The notes under the pieces: model-generated
What the model was told of the DNA's origin: nothing
Databases searched by the model: none
What the model saw: only the letters and a program-made list of their open reading frames with translations
Shown here: positions 26,379 to 35,023 of the stretch, piece after piece
How the letters are laid out: each line of letters begins with the position of its first letter
Numbering within the stretch: the stretch's first letter is position 1
Program-made: the position numbers and the translations under genes
Assembly: GCF_900112845.1 (NCBI RefSeq)
Contig: NZ_FONG01000019.1
Location: 110,236-174,235 of the forward strand
From: Actinacidiphila alni
Lineage (GTDB): Bacteria; Actinomycetota; Actinomycetes; Streptomycetales; Streptomycetaceae
DNA length: 64,000 bases
Direction of reading: 5' to 3'

Positions 26379-27038
26379 ATGTCCCCTCGGAGCGCATCGG
26401 TCAATGAAGCCATGCGTCGGCGTTCCCGGGAGCGGCTGCTGCAGGCGACGGTGGAACTCGTCGAGGAACGCGGCTACGAGGCCACCACGCTCGCGGACAT
26501 CACGCGACGGGCGGGCACGGCACGCGGCCTGGTCTCGTACTACTTCGCGGGTAAGCGCGAACTGTTGCAGTCCGCCGTGCACCGGCTGATGCACATGGAG
26601 CTGGCCGCCGCGCTGGAGCGCGAACCGCGCACGGACAACGCCCAGGAGCGGCTGGCACGGGCCATCGACGGGATCCTCGGGCTCACCCAGCGGCACACCA
26701 CCTTGATGCGCACGCACATGGCGTCGATCCTCCAGGCGGAGGGCTTCATCCAGTGTCCCGAGCAGCAGAGGCTGGCCTCGCTGCTCGGCGGCACGATGGC
26801 GGACTGGCTCGCCGCCGTGGAGCCGGAGGACTTCGAGGACGCCGAGCAGGAGTACCGGCTGCTGCGCGCGCTGCTGATGGGCGCGACCGTGGCGCTGCTG
26901 CTGCCCGGCGCACCGATGCCGCTGGCGCGGCTGCGCGCCGAACTCTTCGAGCGCTACGGCCTGGAGTGGTCGGCGGGCGATCCGCCGGCCGACGACGGGA
27001 TCGGCCCGACGACGGCGAGCCGTCGGACCGCCCGCTGA
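26379..27038 (+). CDS. TetR/AcrR family transcriptional regulator
   Basis: 219 residues. The N-terminal HTH reads RLLQATVELVEERGYEATTL followed by ITRRAGTARGLVSYYFAGKREL, with the usual YYF-x-K end of the recognition helix. The C-terminal ligand domain ends in a short disordered tail. The ATG at 26379 is preceded by GCAGGAG. A dyad overlaps the promoter. The next gene, the FprA-like reductase, is on the same strand after 147 bp and could be a target, but the gap makes a shared transcript uncertain. Confidence 0.9.
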   Translation: MSPRSASVNEAMRRRSRERLLQATVELVEERGYEATTLADITRRAGTARGLVSYYFAGKRELLQSAVHRLMHMELAAALEREPRTDNAQERLARAIDGILGLTQRHTTLMRTHMASILQAEGFIQCPEQQRLASLLGGTMADWLAAVEPEDFEDAEQEYRLLRALLMGATVALLLPGAPMPLARLRAELFERYGLEWSAGDPPADDGIGPTTASRRTAR

Positions 27039-27185
27039 GGCAGGCGGCCCGCAGTGCCGGGCGGTCCGTGAGGGCGTCGCCCTGACGTACGGACGCGGTG
27101 CCCGCGCCGACCGGCGGGTGCAGCGCCCTGCCGCCGCGGGCCTCGCGGGCGCATGCTGGTGGTACCCGCCGAAGGGAGCACCGCC

Positions 27186-28580
27186 GTGCTACGCGTCGCA
27201 GTCGTCGGTTCGGGTCCGAGCGGTGTCTACACCGCCGAAGCGCTCACTCGTCAGACGTCGGTACCGGATGTCACGGTTGACGTGCTCGACCGGCTGCCGT
27301 GCCCGTACGGCCTGGTGCGGTACGGCGTCGCGCCCGACCACGAGAAGATCAAGTCCCTCCAGGGCAGCCTGCGCAAGGTGCTGGAGGACCCGCGGGTCCG
27401 CTTCCTGGGCAATGTCGCCGTCGGGCCGCCGCCGCTGACCCCGCGGCGGCTGCTCGGGCTCTACCACGCGGTGGTCTACTGCGTGGGCGCCGCGGCCGAC
27501 CGCAGGCTCGGCGTACCGGGCGAGGAGCTGCCCGGCAGCTTCTCCGCGACCCGTTTCGTGTCCTGGTACAGCGCGCATCCCGACGAGCCGCCGGACGGTT
27601 TCGCGCTCGGTGCCCGGGCCGCCGTGGTGATCGGGGTGGGCAATGTCGCGGTCGACGTGGCGCGGGTGCTGGCCCGCAGCGCGGCCGACCTGAGCGGCAC
27701 CGATGTGCCGCGGGCCGCCCTGCGGGCGCTCGCCGACAGCCGGGTCACCGACATCCACATGGTGGGGCGGCGCGGGCCCTCGCAGGCGAAGTTCACCACC
27801 AAGGAGCTGCGCGAGCTGGGCGCGCTGTCCGGCACCGATGTGCTGGTGGACGAGGACGAGCTGGCGCTCGACCCCGGCTACGCCGACCCCTCGGGGCTGC
27901 CGTCGGCCGCCCGCCGCAATGTGGAGGTGCTGCGGGCGTGGGCCGCCCGTCCGCCCGCGGGCCATGCGCGCAGGCTCCATCTGCGGTTCTTCCTGCGCCC
28001 GTTGGAGCTGGCCGCCGACGGCGCGGGGCGGGTACGCGCCGTGCGCTTCGCCCGTACCGGCCCCGACGGGCGAGGTGGTGTGACCGACACCGGCGGCGTC
28101 GAGGAGATTCCCGCCGGGCTCGTCCTGCGCTCGGTCGGCTACCAGGGGGTGGCGCTGCCCGGTCTGCCCTTCGACGCGCGCGGCACCGTGGTGCCCAACG
28201 CCGGCGGCCGGGTGCTGCGGGACGGCCGACCCTCCCCCGGCGAATACGTGGCGGGCTGGATCAAGCGCGGTCCGACCGGCGTCATCGGCACCAACAGGCC
28301 GTGCGCGAAGGAGACCGCGGCGGCGCTGATCGCCGACGCCCCGGCGCTGCTCACCCGCGCGCTGCCCGCGGACCGGCTCACCGGCGCGCTCCTCGACCCG
28401 CTGACGGTGCTGCGGGCGGCCGGGCTGCGGCCGGTCCCGTGGCAGGGCTGGCTGGCGATCGAGACCGCCGAGGCGGCATGGGGCCGCTCTCTGGGGCGGG
28501 GCACCGTCAAACTCCCCCAGTGGGACGAATTGCTGACGGCTGCGGGTGCCGCGCCGCCGCCCCCGGACCGGGCGGGCTGA
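27186..28580 (+). CDS. Ferredoxin-NADP reductase, adrenodoxin reductase (FprA) type
   Basis: 464 residues. AVVGSGPSGVYTAEAL is the FAD-binding GxGxxG, PYGLVRYGVAPDHEKIK is a stretch specific to adrenodoxin-reductase-like enzymes, and IGVGNVAVDVARVLAR and MVGRRGPSQAKFTTKELREL form the NADPH site. The C-terminal GWIKRGPTGVIGTNRPCAKE is also characteristic. The enzyme passes electrons from NADPH to a ferredoxin, often to feed cytochrome P450s; none is encoded here. The GTG at 27186 follows GAAGGGAG. Convergent with the ECF41 sigma gene. Confidence 0.93.
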   Translation: MLRVAVVGSGPSGVYTAEALTRQTSVPDVTVDVLDRLPCPYGLVRYGVAPDHEKIKSLQGSLRKVLEDPRVRFLGNVAVGPPPLTPRRLLGLYHAVVYCVGAAADRRLGVPGEELPGSFSATRFVSWYSAHPDEPPDGFALGARAAVVIGVGNVAVDVARVLARSAADLSGTDVPRAALRALADSRVTDIHMVGRRGPSQAKFTTKELRELGALSGTDVLVDEDELALDPGYADPSGLPSAARRNVEVLRAWAARPPAGHARRLHLRFFLRPLELAADGAGRVRAVRFARTGPDGRGGVTDTGGVEEIPAGLVLRSVGYQGVALPGLPFDARGTVVPNAGGRVLRDGRPSPGEYVAGWIKRGPTGVIGTNRPCAKETAAALIADAPALLTRALPADRLTGALLDPLTVLRAAGLRPVPWQGWLAIETAEAAWGRSLGRGTVKLPQWDELLTAAGAAPPPPDRAG

Positions 28581-28619
28581 CCGGGCGCGGCACCCAACGG
28601 CCCCGTTCCGCAGCCCTCT

Positions 28620-29816
28620 TCACCGACCGTCCCGCGGTTCCATCCCTTCGTCGGTCAGCGCTGCCACATCCGTGGGCAGCTTGTCGGGGGTCAGCACGAG
28701 ATCGACGCGGACGATCCGGTGGTCGTCGCCGAAGGTCAGCGAGATCGCCGCGATCAGCCGCTGCCCGGGCGGCCCGGCGGTCGCGGTCCCTTCGCCGCCC
28801 TGTCCGGAGGAGGGTTCCGAGGTACGCCGTTGCGCAACGGGCCGCACGGAATCCGGCGGCCCGGCATTCGGCGGCACGACGTTCGGCGGCGCGGAGTCCG
28901 GCGGCGCGGCGAGGACGACGAGGCCGGGCGCGCCGTTGACGGTGGTGGCCACCAGCCGCTGCCCCGCGTCCATCCGGGACGCGGTGCCCAGGAGGAAGCG
29001 GCCCACCCGATCGGCGCCGTGTACGGGTTTACGGGCGGCCGTCACCAGACCGCCGCCGTCGCTGGTGAGGGTGACCCGCGGGTCGAGCACCGCCGTGAGC
29101 GCGGCGAGATCTCCCTCGCCCGCCGCCCGCGCGAAGGCGGCCACCGCGGCTTCGTGCTCGTGCGCGTCGACCACTGTCCGCGGGGCACCGTCCGCGATGT
29201 GCTTGCGGGCCCGCGCCGCGAGCTGCCTGACGGCCGCCGTACTGCGCCCGACCACCCGTCCCACGTCGGTGAACTCCACGCCGAACAGGTCGTGCAGCAC
29301 CCACGCGGTGCGCTCGGCCGGACTCAGCGTCTCCAGGACGACCAGGAGCGCGAAGCTGACCGACTCGTCCAGGGTGACGCGGTCGGCGGGGTCCGCGGGC
29401 GAGGCGGCCCACCCGAGCACGGGCTCGGGCAGCCAGGGGCCGACATAGGTCTCGCGGCGCGCCCGGGCCGAGCGCAGCGTGTCCACCGCGCGCCGGGCGA
29501 CGGCGACCGTCGCCCAGGCGTCCACGTCCCGGACGGGCTCGCGGGCGTGCGCCTCGGCCAGCCGCAGCCAGCAGTCGGAGACCACGTCCTCGGCCTCGGC
29601 ATGGCTGCCGAGCACCGCGTACGCGAGCCGGATCAGGCGGGGTCGGGCGCGGGCGTAGGCGGCGGCGAGTTCGACGGCTCCGGGGTACGCCGCGCCGCCG
29701 TCGCCGGTCTCGGTCCGGTCCGCGCCGTCCGCGCCACCCTCGGGCCCGGTCACGCCGTCCGCTTCCCCGCTCGTCCCGTCCGCGTCGTCCCTCATCCGGT
29801 CCGCGTCCTCCCTCAC
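28620..29816 (-). CDS. ECF41-type RNA polymerase sigma factor with SnoaL-like C-terminal domain
   Basis: 398 residues from the GTG at 29816; an ATG at 29795 with GGGAGGA before it is also likely. Residues 1-45 are low-complexity and acidic. Region sigma-2 is about 55-120 and sigma-4 about 150-205 (TLSPAERTAWVLHDLFGVEF). The linker has WLPEP at 128-132 and the C-terminal NTF2/SnoaL-like domain has DGGG at 253-256, both signatures of the ECF41 group, whose own C-terminal domain controls activity instead of an anti-sigma factor. An extra Pro/Gly-rich insert (about 304-352) interrupts that domain before TPDKL (376-380). The gene overlaps its partner upstream by 4 bp. Confidence 0.92.
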   Translation of the reverse strand: MREDADRMRDDADGTSGEADGVTGPEGGADGADRTETGDGGAAYPGAVELAAAYARARPRLIRLAYAVLGSHAEAEDVVSDCWLRLAEAHAREPVRDVDAWATVAVARRAVDTLRSARARRETYVGPWLPEPVLGWAASPADPADRVTLDESVSFALLVVLETLSPAERTAWVLHDLFGVEFTDVGRVVGRSTAAVRQLAARARKHIADGAPRTVVDAHEHEAAVAAFARAAGEGDLAALTAVLDPRVTLTSDGGGLVTAARKPVHGADRVGRFLLGTASRMDAGQRLVATTVNGAPGLVVLAAPPDSAPPNVVPPNAGPPDSVRPVAQRRTSEPSSGQGGEGTATAGPPGQRLIAAISLTFGDDHRIVRVDLVLTPDKLPTDVAALTDEGMEPRDGR

Positions 29817-30625
29817 GCCCGGCCGTGCCCCGGCGCCGGGCGGGCCGCCGCGCCGTCCGCCGTCCCGAGCCCGTCACGGCCCGGGCCGACCTCGGCCGCC
29901 AGCCATTCGTCGAAGGTCTGGGTGCCGCGCGGGCCGGCGCCCTCGGGCAGCAGCCCTCCGGCGGCCATTTCGCTGCCCGCCGCGCCGGGCAGCCGCACGG
30001 GAAGCACGAGGCGGCGCCTGCCCGCGGCCCGCAGATAGCGCCTGGCCTGGTCGACGAGCAGCTCGTCCCTGGGGCCCGCCAGCTCGGGCGCCATGCCCGC
30101 GGGAGGCGCCTCGGCCAGGCGTACCAGGGCCTGCGCGACCTCGGCCACGGCGACCGGCCGGCAGAGCATCCGCGGCACCACCGCGACCGGCCCCGGCACC
30201 TGCCCGAGCGTCTGCGGGGTGAATTCGTGGAACTGGGTGGCGCGCAGCACGGTCCACGGCACCGAGCCGGCCCGTACCAACTCCTCCTGGCGGCGCTTGC
30301 CCTCGTAGTAGCCGAAGTCGACCTTGTCGATGCCGACGATCGACAGCGCCACATGGTGGCCGACGCCGGCCCGTTCCTCCGCGGCCAGCAGATTGCGCCC
30401 GGCGGCGTCGAAGAACGCCCTGGACTTCTTGCGGCCGGTCGTCGTCACATTGCTGGCGTCGATCACGGCGTCGACGCCCTTGAGCAGGTCGTCGAGGCCG
30501 TCACCGGTCACCAGATCCGCCCCGGCCGACCGCGCCAGCACGACCGGTTCGTGCCCCGCGGCCGTCAGGGCCGTCACCAGCCGTCGCCCGGTCGTCCCTG
30601 TTCCGCCCGCCACCGCCACTCGCAT
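29813..30625 (-). CDS. NAD(P)H-binding epimerase/reductase-like protein, partner of the ECF41 sigma
   Basis: 270 residues. MRVAVAGGTGTTGRRLVTAL is the Rossmann TGxxGxxG motif of the atypical SDR/NmrA group. VALSIVGIDKVDFGYYEGKRRQEE contains a YxxxK-like element and PWTVLRATQFHEF is the usual substrate-side strand. ECF41 sigma genes are typically next to a carboxymuconolactone decarboxylase, oxidoreductase or epimerase gene, and this fits the last class. Its stop overlaps the sigma start, so the two are translationally coupled. It may generate or sense the signal for the sigma, but substrate is unknown. Confidence 0.85.
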   Translation of the reverse strand: MRVAVAGGTGTTGRRLVTALTAAGHEPVVLARSAGADLVTGDGLDDLLKGVDAVIDASNVTTTGRKKSRAFFDAAGRNLLAAEERAGVGHHVALSIVGIDKVDFGYYEGKRRQEELVRAGSVPWTVLRATQFHEFTPQTLGQVPGPVAVVPRMLCRPVAVAEVAQALVRLAEAPPAGMAPELAGPRDELLVDQARRYLRAAGRRRLVLPVRLPGAAGSEMAAGGLLPEGAGPRGTQTFDEWLAAEVGPGRDGLGTADGAAARPAPGHGRA

Positions 30626-30750
30626 GGGTCCAGCATCCCTTCGCCGCGTATCGGCCGCGCCCTGCGGCGGCCGCCGGTGTCTGACGGGACAGCCGCCCGA
30701 TACGTGACATCCGTCCGGGCGGCGCGGGTCACGGTCGCCGGGACGGCGGA

Positions 30751-31227
30751 CTACCGGCGGCCGGGCCGCGTGCCCGGCAGCATCAGCAGGACGGCGCCCG
30801 CCACGACGAACGCGCCGAGCGAGAGCACGTTCAGCGGCCGGTCGGAGCCGCTGTACATGTCCAGGTGCCGCAGGTGGTAGATCAGGTGCGGCACGCTGAA
30901 CACCAGCCACACCACCCCGGTCAGCCGGACGGTGTACGTGTCGGCGGTCCGTCGCGCGGCGCCCGCGCTCTGCGCCGCGAGCGCCAGATAGAGCGCGCCG
31001 ACGTCCCTGGACAGGTGCTCGTTGTACGGCCCGAGCACCGGCAGCCAGTGCCGCCCGAGACCGGGGAAGGAGCCGTACCAGGACGTCGGCATGAAGGCCG
31101 CCCACATGCCGACGTAGAGCGCCGTCAGGGCCAGCAGGAGCAGCAGGGCGCGGCCGTACGGGAACGGTGTCCGGCCGCTGTCGCCCGGCCCGTCGGCCGC
31201 GCGCGCGTCACTTTTCGTGCTGTTCAT
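30751..31227 (-). CDS. Small four-helix membrane protein, unassigned
   Basis: 158 residues from the ATG at 31227. Four hydrophobic segments are seen: ALLLLLALTALYVGMWAAF, a helix around GALYLALAAQ, VWLVFSVPHLIYH and VLSLGAFVVAGAVLLML. A conserved-looking loop reads GSFPGLGRHWLPVLGPYNEHL. I do not recognise the family. It lies upstream of the ECF41 gene pair on the same strand with a 125-bp gap. Confidence 0.65.
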   Translation of the reverse strand: MNSTKSDARAADGPGDSGRTPFPYGRALLLLLALTALYVGMWAAFMPTSWYGSFPGLGRHWLPVLGPYNEHLSRDVGALYLALAAQSAGAARRTADTYTVRLTGVVWLVFSVPHLIYHLRHLDMYSGSDRPLNVLSLGAFVVAGAVLLMLPGTRPGRR

Positions 31228-31310
31228 ACCGGCTTGACGAGACCGCGGCCCGGCGCGTGACATCGGCCCCGCCGGTCGGCCGTCGGCGGTCGGCGGTCAC
31301 CCGCCGCCGG

Positions 31311-31685
31311 TCAGCCGCCGAGGCGGACGGCCTGGCGCTCGGCGGCGTCCAGGACGCGGTCGAGCAGACCGGGGAAGAGCGCTTCGAGGTCGGCGCGGCG
31401 CAGCGCGTTCATCTTGGAGGTGCCGCGGTAGATCTGGCTGATGACGCCCGCCTCACGCAGCACCCGGAAGTGGTGGGTCGTGGTGGACTTGCTGACCGGC
31501 AGCGGCACCTCGGAGCAGGCGACCTCGGTCGCCGCGGCGGCCAGATTGCGCACGACGATCAGCCGCATGGGGTCGGACAGCGCGTGCAGCACCTCTTCCA
31601 GCCGGATCTCCGCGGTCGCGGGGTGCGGCAGGTCGCGCGCGGCCGACGGTACGGAGGCCGGGGTCGGGAGGGTCATGAACGCCAT
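31311..31685 (-). CDS. ArsR/SmtB-type winged-helix repressor
   Basis: 124 residues. VLHALSDPMRLIVVRNLA and SKSTTTHHFRVLREAGVISQ give the ArsR winged helix-turn-helix, with KMNALRRADLEALFPGL as the C-terminal helix. There is no cysteine metal site at the usual CVC position, so it probably senses a small organic electrophile or redox change rather than metal. It is divergent from an old-yellow-enzyme gene; two palindromes in the gap are the likely operators, one centred 10 bp from this start. It represses itself and the flavoenzyme, released by a substrate of the latter. Confidence 0.9.
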   Translation of the reverse strand: MAFMTLPTPASVPSAARDLPHPATAEIRLEEVLHALSDPMRLIVVRNLAAAATEVACSEVPLPVSKSTTTHHFRVLREAGVISQIYRGTSKMNALRRADLEALFPGLLDRVLDAAERQAVRLGG

Positions 31686-31687
31686 AT

Positions 31688-31703
31688 TACGAGACCTCTC
31701 GTA
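31688..31703. promoter_or_regulatory. Perfect 16-bp ArsR operator palindrome
   Basis: TACGAGA-CC-TCTCGTA, perfectly symmetric, 2 bp upstream of the ArsR start and overlapping the start region of both divergent messages. Confidence 0.75.
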
Positions 31704-31705
31704 GT

Positions 31706-31738
31706 TTGACACCTGCCGTACTACGGTGTCTATCGTAG
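31706..31738 (+). promoter_or_regulatory. Flavoenzyme promoter with second ArsR half-site pair
   Basis: TTGACA (31706-31711) is a perfect -35 hexamer, with TATCGT at 31731-31736 as -10 candidate (19-bp spacer). CTACG (31721-31725) and CGTAG (31734-31738) form a second dyad across the -10, positioned to block polymerase when bound. Confidence 0.6.
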
Positions 31739-31826
31739 AAACCGTAACGGCGGTGCGCGGTGGCCGGCCCGCTCGGGTGGAGTGCCGCGACGGAGTGCCC
31801 ACAAGCCAGACAACGAGGAGAGTGCC

Positions 31827-32921
31827 GTGAGCGCACTGTTCGAGCCCTTCACCCTGCGGTCGCTGACCATTCCCAACCGGGCCTGGATGGCACCGATGTG
31901 CCAGTACTCGGCCGCCACCGAGGGCCCCGACGAGGGTGCGCCCGGCGACTGGCACTTCGCGCACTACGCCTCCCGGGCCGTCGGCGGCGCGGGACTGATC
32001 CTCATGGAGGCCACCGCGGTCAGCCCCGAGGGCCGGATCAGCCCCGCCGACCTCGGGATCTGGAACGACCACCAGGTGGCGGCCTTCCGCCGGATCACCC
32101 GCTTCCTCAAGGACCACGGCACCGTGCCCGGGATCCAGCTCGGTCACGCGGGGCGCAAGGCGTCGGTCGACCGGCCGTGGGCGGGCGGCGTCGCGCTGGG
32201 CGAGGACGAGCTGGGCTGGCAGCCGGTGGGGCCGAGCCCGGTGGCCTTCGCCGAGCAGTACAAAGTGCCGACCGAGCTGTCCGTGGCCGAGATCGGCGAG
32301 ATCGTCGGACAGTTCGTGGCCGGGGCCCGGCGGGCGCTCGACGCGGGCTTCGAGGTCGTCGAACTGCACGGCGCGCACGGCTATCTGATCGGCGAATTCC
32401 TGTCGCCGCACAGCAATCACCGCACCGACGGATACGGCGGCAGCTTCGAGAACCGGATCCGCTTCGCGCTGGAGACCGTGGACGCGGTGCGCGAGGTCTG
32501 GCCGCAGGAGCTGCCGCTGTTCTTCCGCATCTCGGCCACGGACTGGCTGGAGCGCGACGGCTGGACCGCCGACGAGACGGTGCGCTTCGCCAAGGAACTC
32601 CTCGTCCGCGGCGTCGATCTGCTCGACGTCTCGACCGGCGGGAACGCGGCCGGGGTACGGATCCCGCTCGGCCCCGGCTATCAGGTGCCGTTCGCCGCGC
32701 GGGTGAAGGCCGAGACCGAGCTGCCCGTGGCGGCCGTCGGCGAGATCACCCACCCGCGGCAGGCCGAGACGATCCTCTCCACCGGCCAGGCCGACGCCGT
32801 TCTGCTCGGCCGCGAGCTGCTGCGCTCGCCGAGCTGGCCGCTGCACGCGGCCCGCGAGCTGGGCGTCCAGGTGCCGGTGCCGCAGCAGTACGGGCGGGCC
32901 TTCGCCCGGCCCGCCGTCTGA
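31827..32921 (+). CDS. NADH:flavin oxidoreductase, old yellow enzyme (YqjM type)
   Basis: 364 residues from the GTG at 31827, preceded by GAGGAG. AWMAPMCQYSA with Cys25 is the redox-sensing cysteine loop of the YqjM class. The FMN site has IQLGHAGRKASV, and the substrate His and following residues are in VVELHGAHGYLIGEFLSP. Old yellow enzymes reduce activated double bonds of enones, nitro compounds or aldehydes with NAD(P)H. Regulation by the divergent ArsR through the two palindromes upstream suggests induction by such electrophiles. Confidence 0.94.
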   Translation: MSALFEPFTLRSLTIPNRAWMAPMCQYSAATEGPDEGAPGDWHFAHYASRAVGGAGLILMEATAVSPEGRISPADLGIWNDHQVAAFRRITRFLKDHGTVPGIQLGHAGRKASVDRPWAGGVALGEDELGWQPVGPSPVAFAEQYKVPTELSVAEIGEIVGQFVAGARRALDAGFEVVELHGAHGYLIGEFLSPHSNHRTDGYGGSFENRIRFALETVDAVREVWPQELPLFFRISATDWLERDGWTADETVRFAKELLVRGVDLLDVSTGGNAAGVRIPLGPGYQVPFAARVKAETELPVAAVGEITHPRQAETILSTGQADAVLLGRELLRSPSWPLHAARELGVQVPVPQQYGRAFARPAV

Positions 32922-32952
32922 CCCGTACGACTCCTCGCCCTCGCCCGTCGTC

Positions 32953-32980
32953 CGGCGCCCGGCGCCCGGCGCCCGGCGTC
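32953..32980 (+). repeat. Four tandem 7-bp units (CGGCGCC)
   Basis: CGGCGCC repeats at 32953, 32960 and 32967 with a variant CGGCGTC at 32974, between the old yellow enzyme stop and the propeller gene. Likely a simple slippage tract; the short palindromic units could also stall transcription. Confidence 0.6.
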
Positions 32981-33113
32981 GGCGGGCGTGCGCACCGCGC
33001 GATCCGCGACACGGCCGTTCCCGCAGCGGAGCGGCCGTTGTCAGTGGCCGGGTGCAGACTCTGTGATGCAGGTCTCATCCGTCATTCCGGAGGCACAGCG
33101 GAGGTCGAGCGCC

Positions 33114-34226
33114 ATGGACGACGTACTGCTCGCGGTGGGCACACAGAAGGGGCTGTTCCTGGGCAGACGTCAGCCCGCGAGCGGCGGCTCCGGCGGTCGG
33201 CGCTGGGAGTTCACCGGACCGCACTTCCCGATGCAGGCGGTGTACTCGGTCGGCATCGACACCCGGCGGGACGTGCCGCGGCTGCTGGTCGGCGCGGACA
33301 GCTCGCACTGGGGCCCGTCGGTCTTCCGCTCGGACGACCTCGGCGGGAGCTGGCACGAGCCGCCCAGACCCGCGGTCCGCTTCCCCGAGGACACCGGCAC
33401 CTCGCTGGAGCGGGTGTGGCAGCTGCACCCGGCGGGACCGGCCGCGCCCGGCGTGGTCTACGCGGGTACCCAGCCCGGCGCCCTGTTCCGCTCCGAGGAC
33501 GACGGCGAGACCTTCACCCTGGTGCGCAGCCTCTGGGACCACCCGCAGCGCCCGGAGTGGGAGGCCGGCTTCGGCGGCCAGGCCGTGCACACCGTGGTGA
33601 CCCACCCCGAGGACGCGGACACGGTCACCGTCGCGGTCTCCACCGGTGGCGTCTACCGCTCCCGGGACGGCGGCGCGAGCTGGGCGCCGGCCAACGCCGG
33701 TGTGCAGGCGACCTTCCTGCCCGAGGAGCAGCGCTTCCCCGAATTCGGCCAGTGCGTGCACAAGATCGCCCAGGACGCCGCCGATCCGGACCGGCTCTAT
33801 CTGCAGAATCACGGCGGGGTCTACCGCTCCGACGACAGCGGCGCCCGCTGGACCGGCATCGGCGGCGGCCTGCCCGCCGACTTCGGCTTCGCCGTCGCCG
33901 CCCACAAGCACCGCGGGGACGTGGCGTACGTCTTCCCGCTCAGCGCGGATGCCCACCGGATGCCGCCCGACTACCGCTGCCGGGTCTTCCGCACCGAGGA
34001 CGCGGGCGCGTCGTGGTCGCCGCTGTCCGAGGGCCTGCCCGACGCCCCGTCGTACGGCGTGGTGCTGCGGGACGCGATGTGCACCGACGACGCGGAGCCG
34101 GGCGGGGTGTATTTCGGCAATCGCAACGGCGAGGTGTACGCCAGCGCGGACCAGGGCGATTCCTGGCGGCTCGCGGTCTCGCACCTGCCCGACGTGCTGT
34201 GCGTACGGGCGGCCGTCGTGGGGTGA
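33114..34226 (+). CDS. Asp-box (BNR/sialidase-type) beta-propeller protein
   Basis: 370 residues. Asp-box motifs S/T-x-D-x-G-x-S/T-W recur: RSEDDGETF, RSRDGGASW, RSDDSGARW, RTEDAGASW and SADQGDSW, which marks a beta-propeller of the type seen in glycoside hydrolases, photosystem assembly factors (YCF48) and WD40-like sialidase relatives. No signal peptide is visible, so the protein is probably cytoplasmic and the propeller a binding or assembly scaffold rather than a secreted sialidase. The catalytic Arg triad of sialidases was not seen. GGAGG lies upstream of the ATG. Confidence 0.83.
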   Translation: MDDVLLAVGTQKGLFLGRRQPASGGSGGRRWEFTGPHFPMQAVYSVGIDTRRDVPRLLVGADSSHWGPSVFRSDDLGGSWHEPPRPAVRFPEDTGTSLERVWQLHPAGPAAPGVVYAGTQPGALFRSEDDGETFTLVRSLWDHPQRPEWEAGFGGQAVHTVVTHPEDADTVTVAVSTGGVYRSRDGGASWAPANAGVQATFLPEEQRFPEFGQCVHKIAQDAADPDRLYLQNHGGVYRSDDSGARWTGIGGGLPADFGFAVAAHKHRGDVAYVFPLSADAHRMPPDYRCRVFRTEDAGASWSPLSEGLPDAPSYGVVLRDAMCTDDAEPGGVYFGNRNGEVYASADQGDSWRLAVSHLPDVLCVRAAVVG

Positions 34227-34319
34227 CGGCACGGCGCGCGGCGGTCCGCGGCTCCGCGACGGCCGCCGGGGCCGATCCCCGTCCGCGGCACCGCCGTTGA
34301 GCCAGTAGAGTGACGGACC

Positions 34320-34997
34320 GTGACAGCGCGACCATTGAACGAGATCGTCGAGGCGGGCTGGGCGAAGGCGCTCGAACCCGTGGCGGACCGGATCGCGGCG
34401 ATGGGGGACTTCCTCCGGGCCGAAATCGCCGCGGGGCGTACGTACCTGCCGTCGGGACCGAACGTCCTGCGCGCCTTCCAGCAGCCCTTCGACGACGTAC
34501 GGGTGCTGATCGTCGGGCAGGACCCGTATCCGACGCCCGGGCACGCGGTGGGCCTCAGCTTCTCCGTCGCGCCCGACGTCCGGCCGCTGCCCGGCAGCCT
34601 GGAGAACATCTACCGCGAGCTGCACAGCGACCTCGGGCTGCCCCGGCCGTCCAATGGCGACCTCACCCCGTGGACCCGGCAGGGTGTGCTGCTGCTCAAC
34701 AGGGCGCTGACCACCGCGCCCCGGCGTCCCGCCGCGCACCGTGGCAAGGGCTGGGAGGAGGTCACCGAGCAGGCGATCAGGGCGCTCGCCGCCCGCGGCC
34801 GGCCGCTGGTGTCCATCCTGTGGGGCCGTGACGCGCGCAATCTGCGGCCGCTGCTCGGCCAGTTGCCGGCGATCGAGTCCTCGCATCCCTCGCCGATGTC
34901 TGCCGACCGCGGCTTCTTCGGCTCGCGGCCGTTCAGCCGCGCCAACGACCTGCTGGTCCGGCAAGGTGCACAGCCGGTGGACTGGCAGCTCCCATGA
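34320..34997 (+). CDS. ung: Uracil-DNA glycosylase (family 1)
   Basis: 225 residues. VLIVGQDPYPTPGHAVGLSFS carries the water-activating Asp68 in the GQDPY motif, and SSHPSPMSADRGF is the minor-groove loop HPSP. This excises uracil from DNA by N-glycosidic cleavage in base-excision repair. The start is a GTG at 34320. The gene lies 93 bp after the propeller gene and 26 bp before the scramblase-like gene, but the functions are unrelated, so any operon is loose. Confidence 0.96.
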   Translation: MTARPLNEIVEAGWAKALEPVADRIAAMGDFLRAEIAAGRTYLPSGPNVLRAFQQPFDDVRVLIVGQDPYPTPGHAVGLSFSVAPDVRPLPGSLENIYRELHSDLGLPRPSNGDLTPWTRQGVLLLNRALTTAPRRPAAHRGKGWEEVTEQAIRALAARGRPLVSILWGRDARNLRPLLGQLPAIESSHPSPMSADRGFFGSRPFSRANDLLVRQGAQPVDWQLP

Positions 34998-35023
34998 GCG
35001 GGGCATGACGGTACTCTGCCCGG

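Noticed and set aside
33114..34226. A secreted sialidase
   Set aside because: Asp-boxes are present, but there is no signal peptide and no catalytic Arg/Glu/Tyr set. Propeller scaffold is the safer name.
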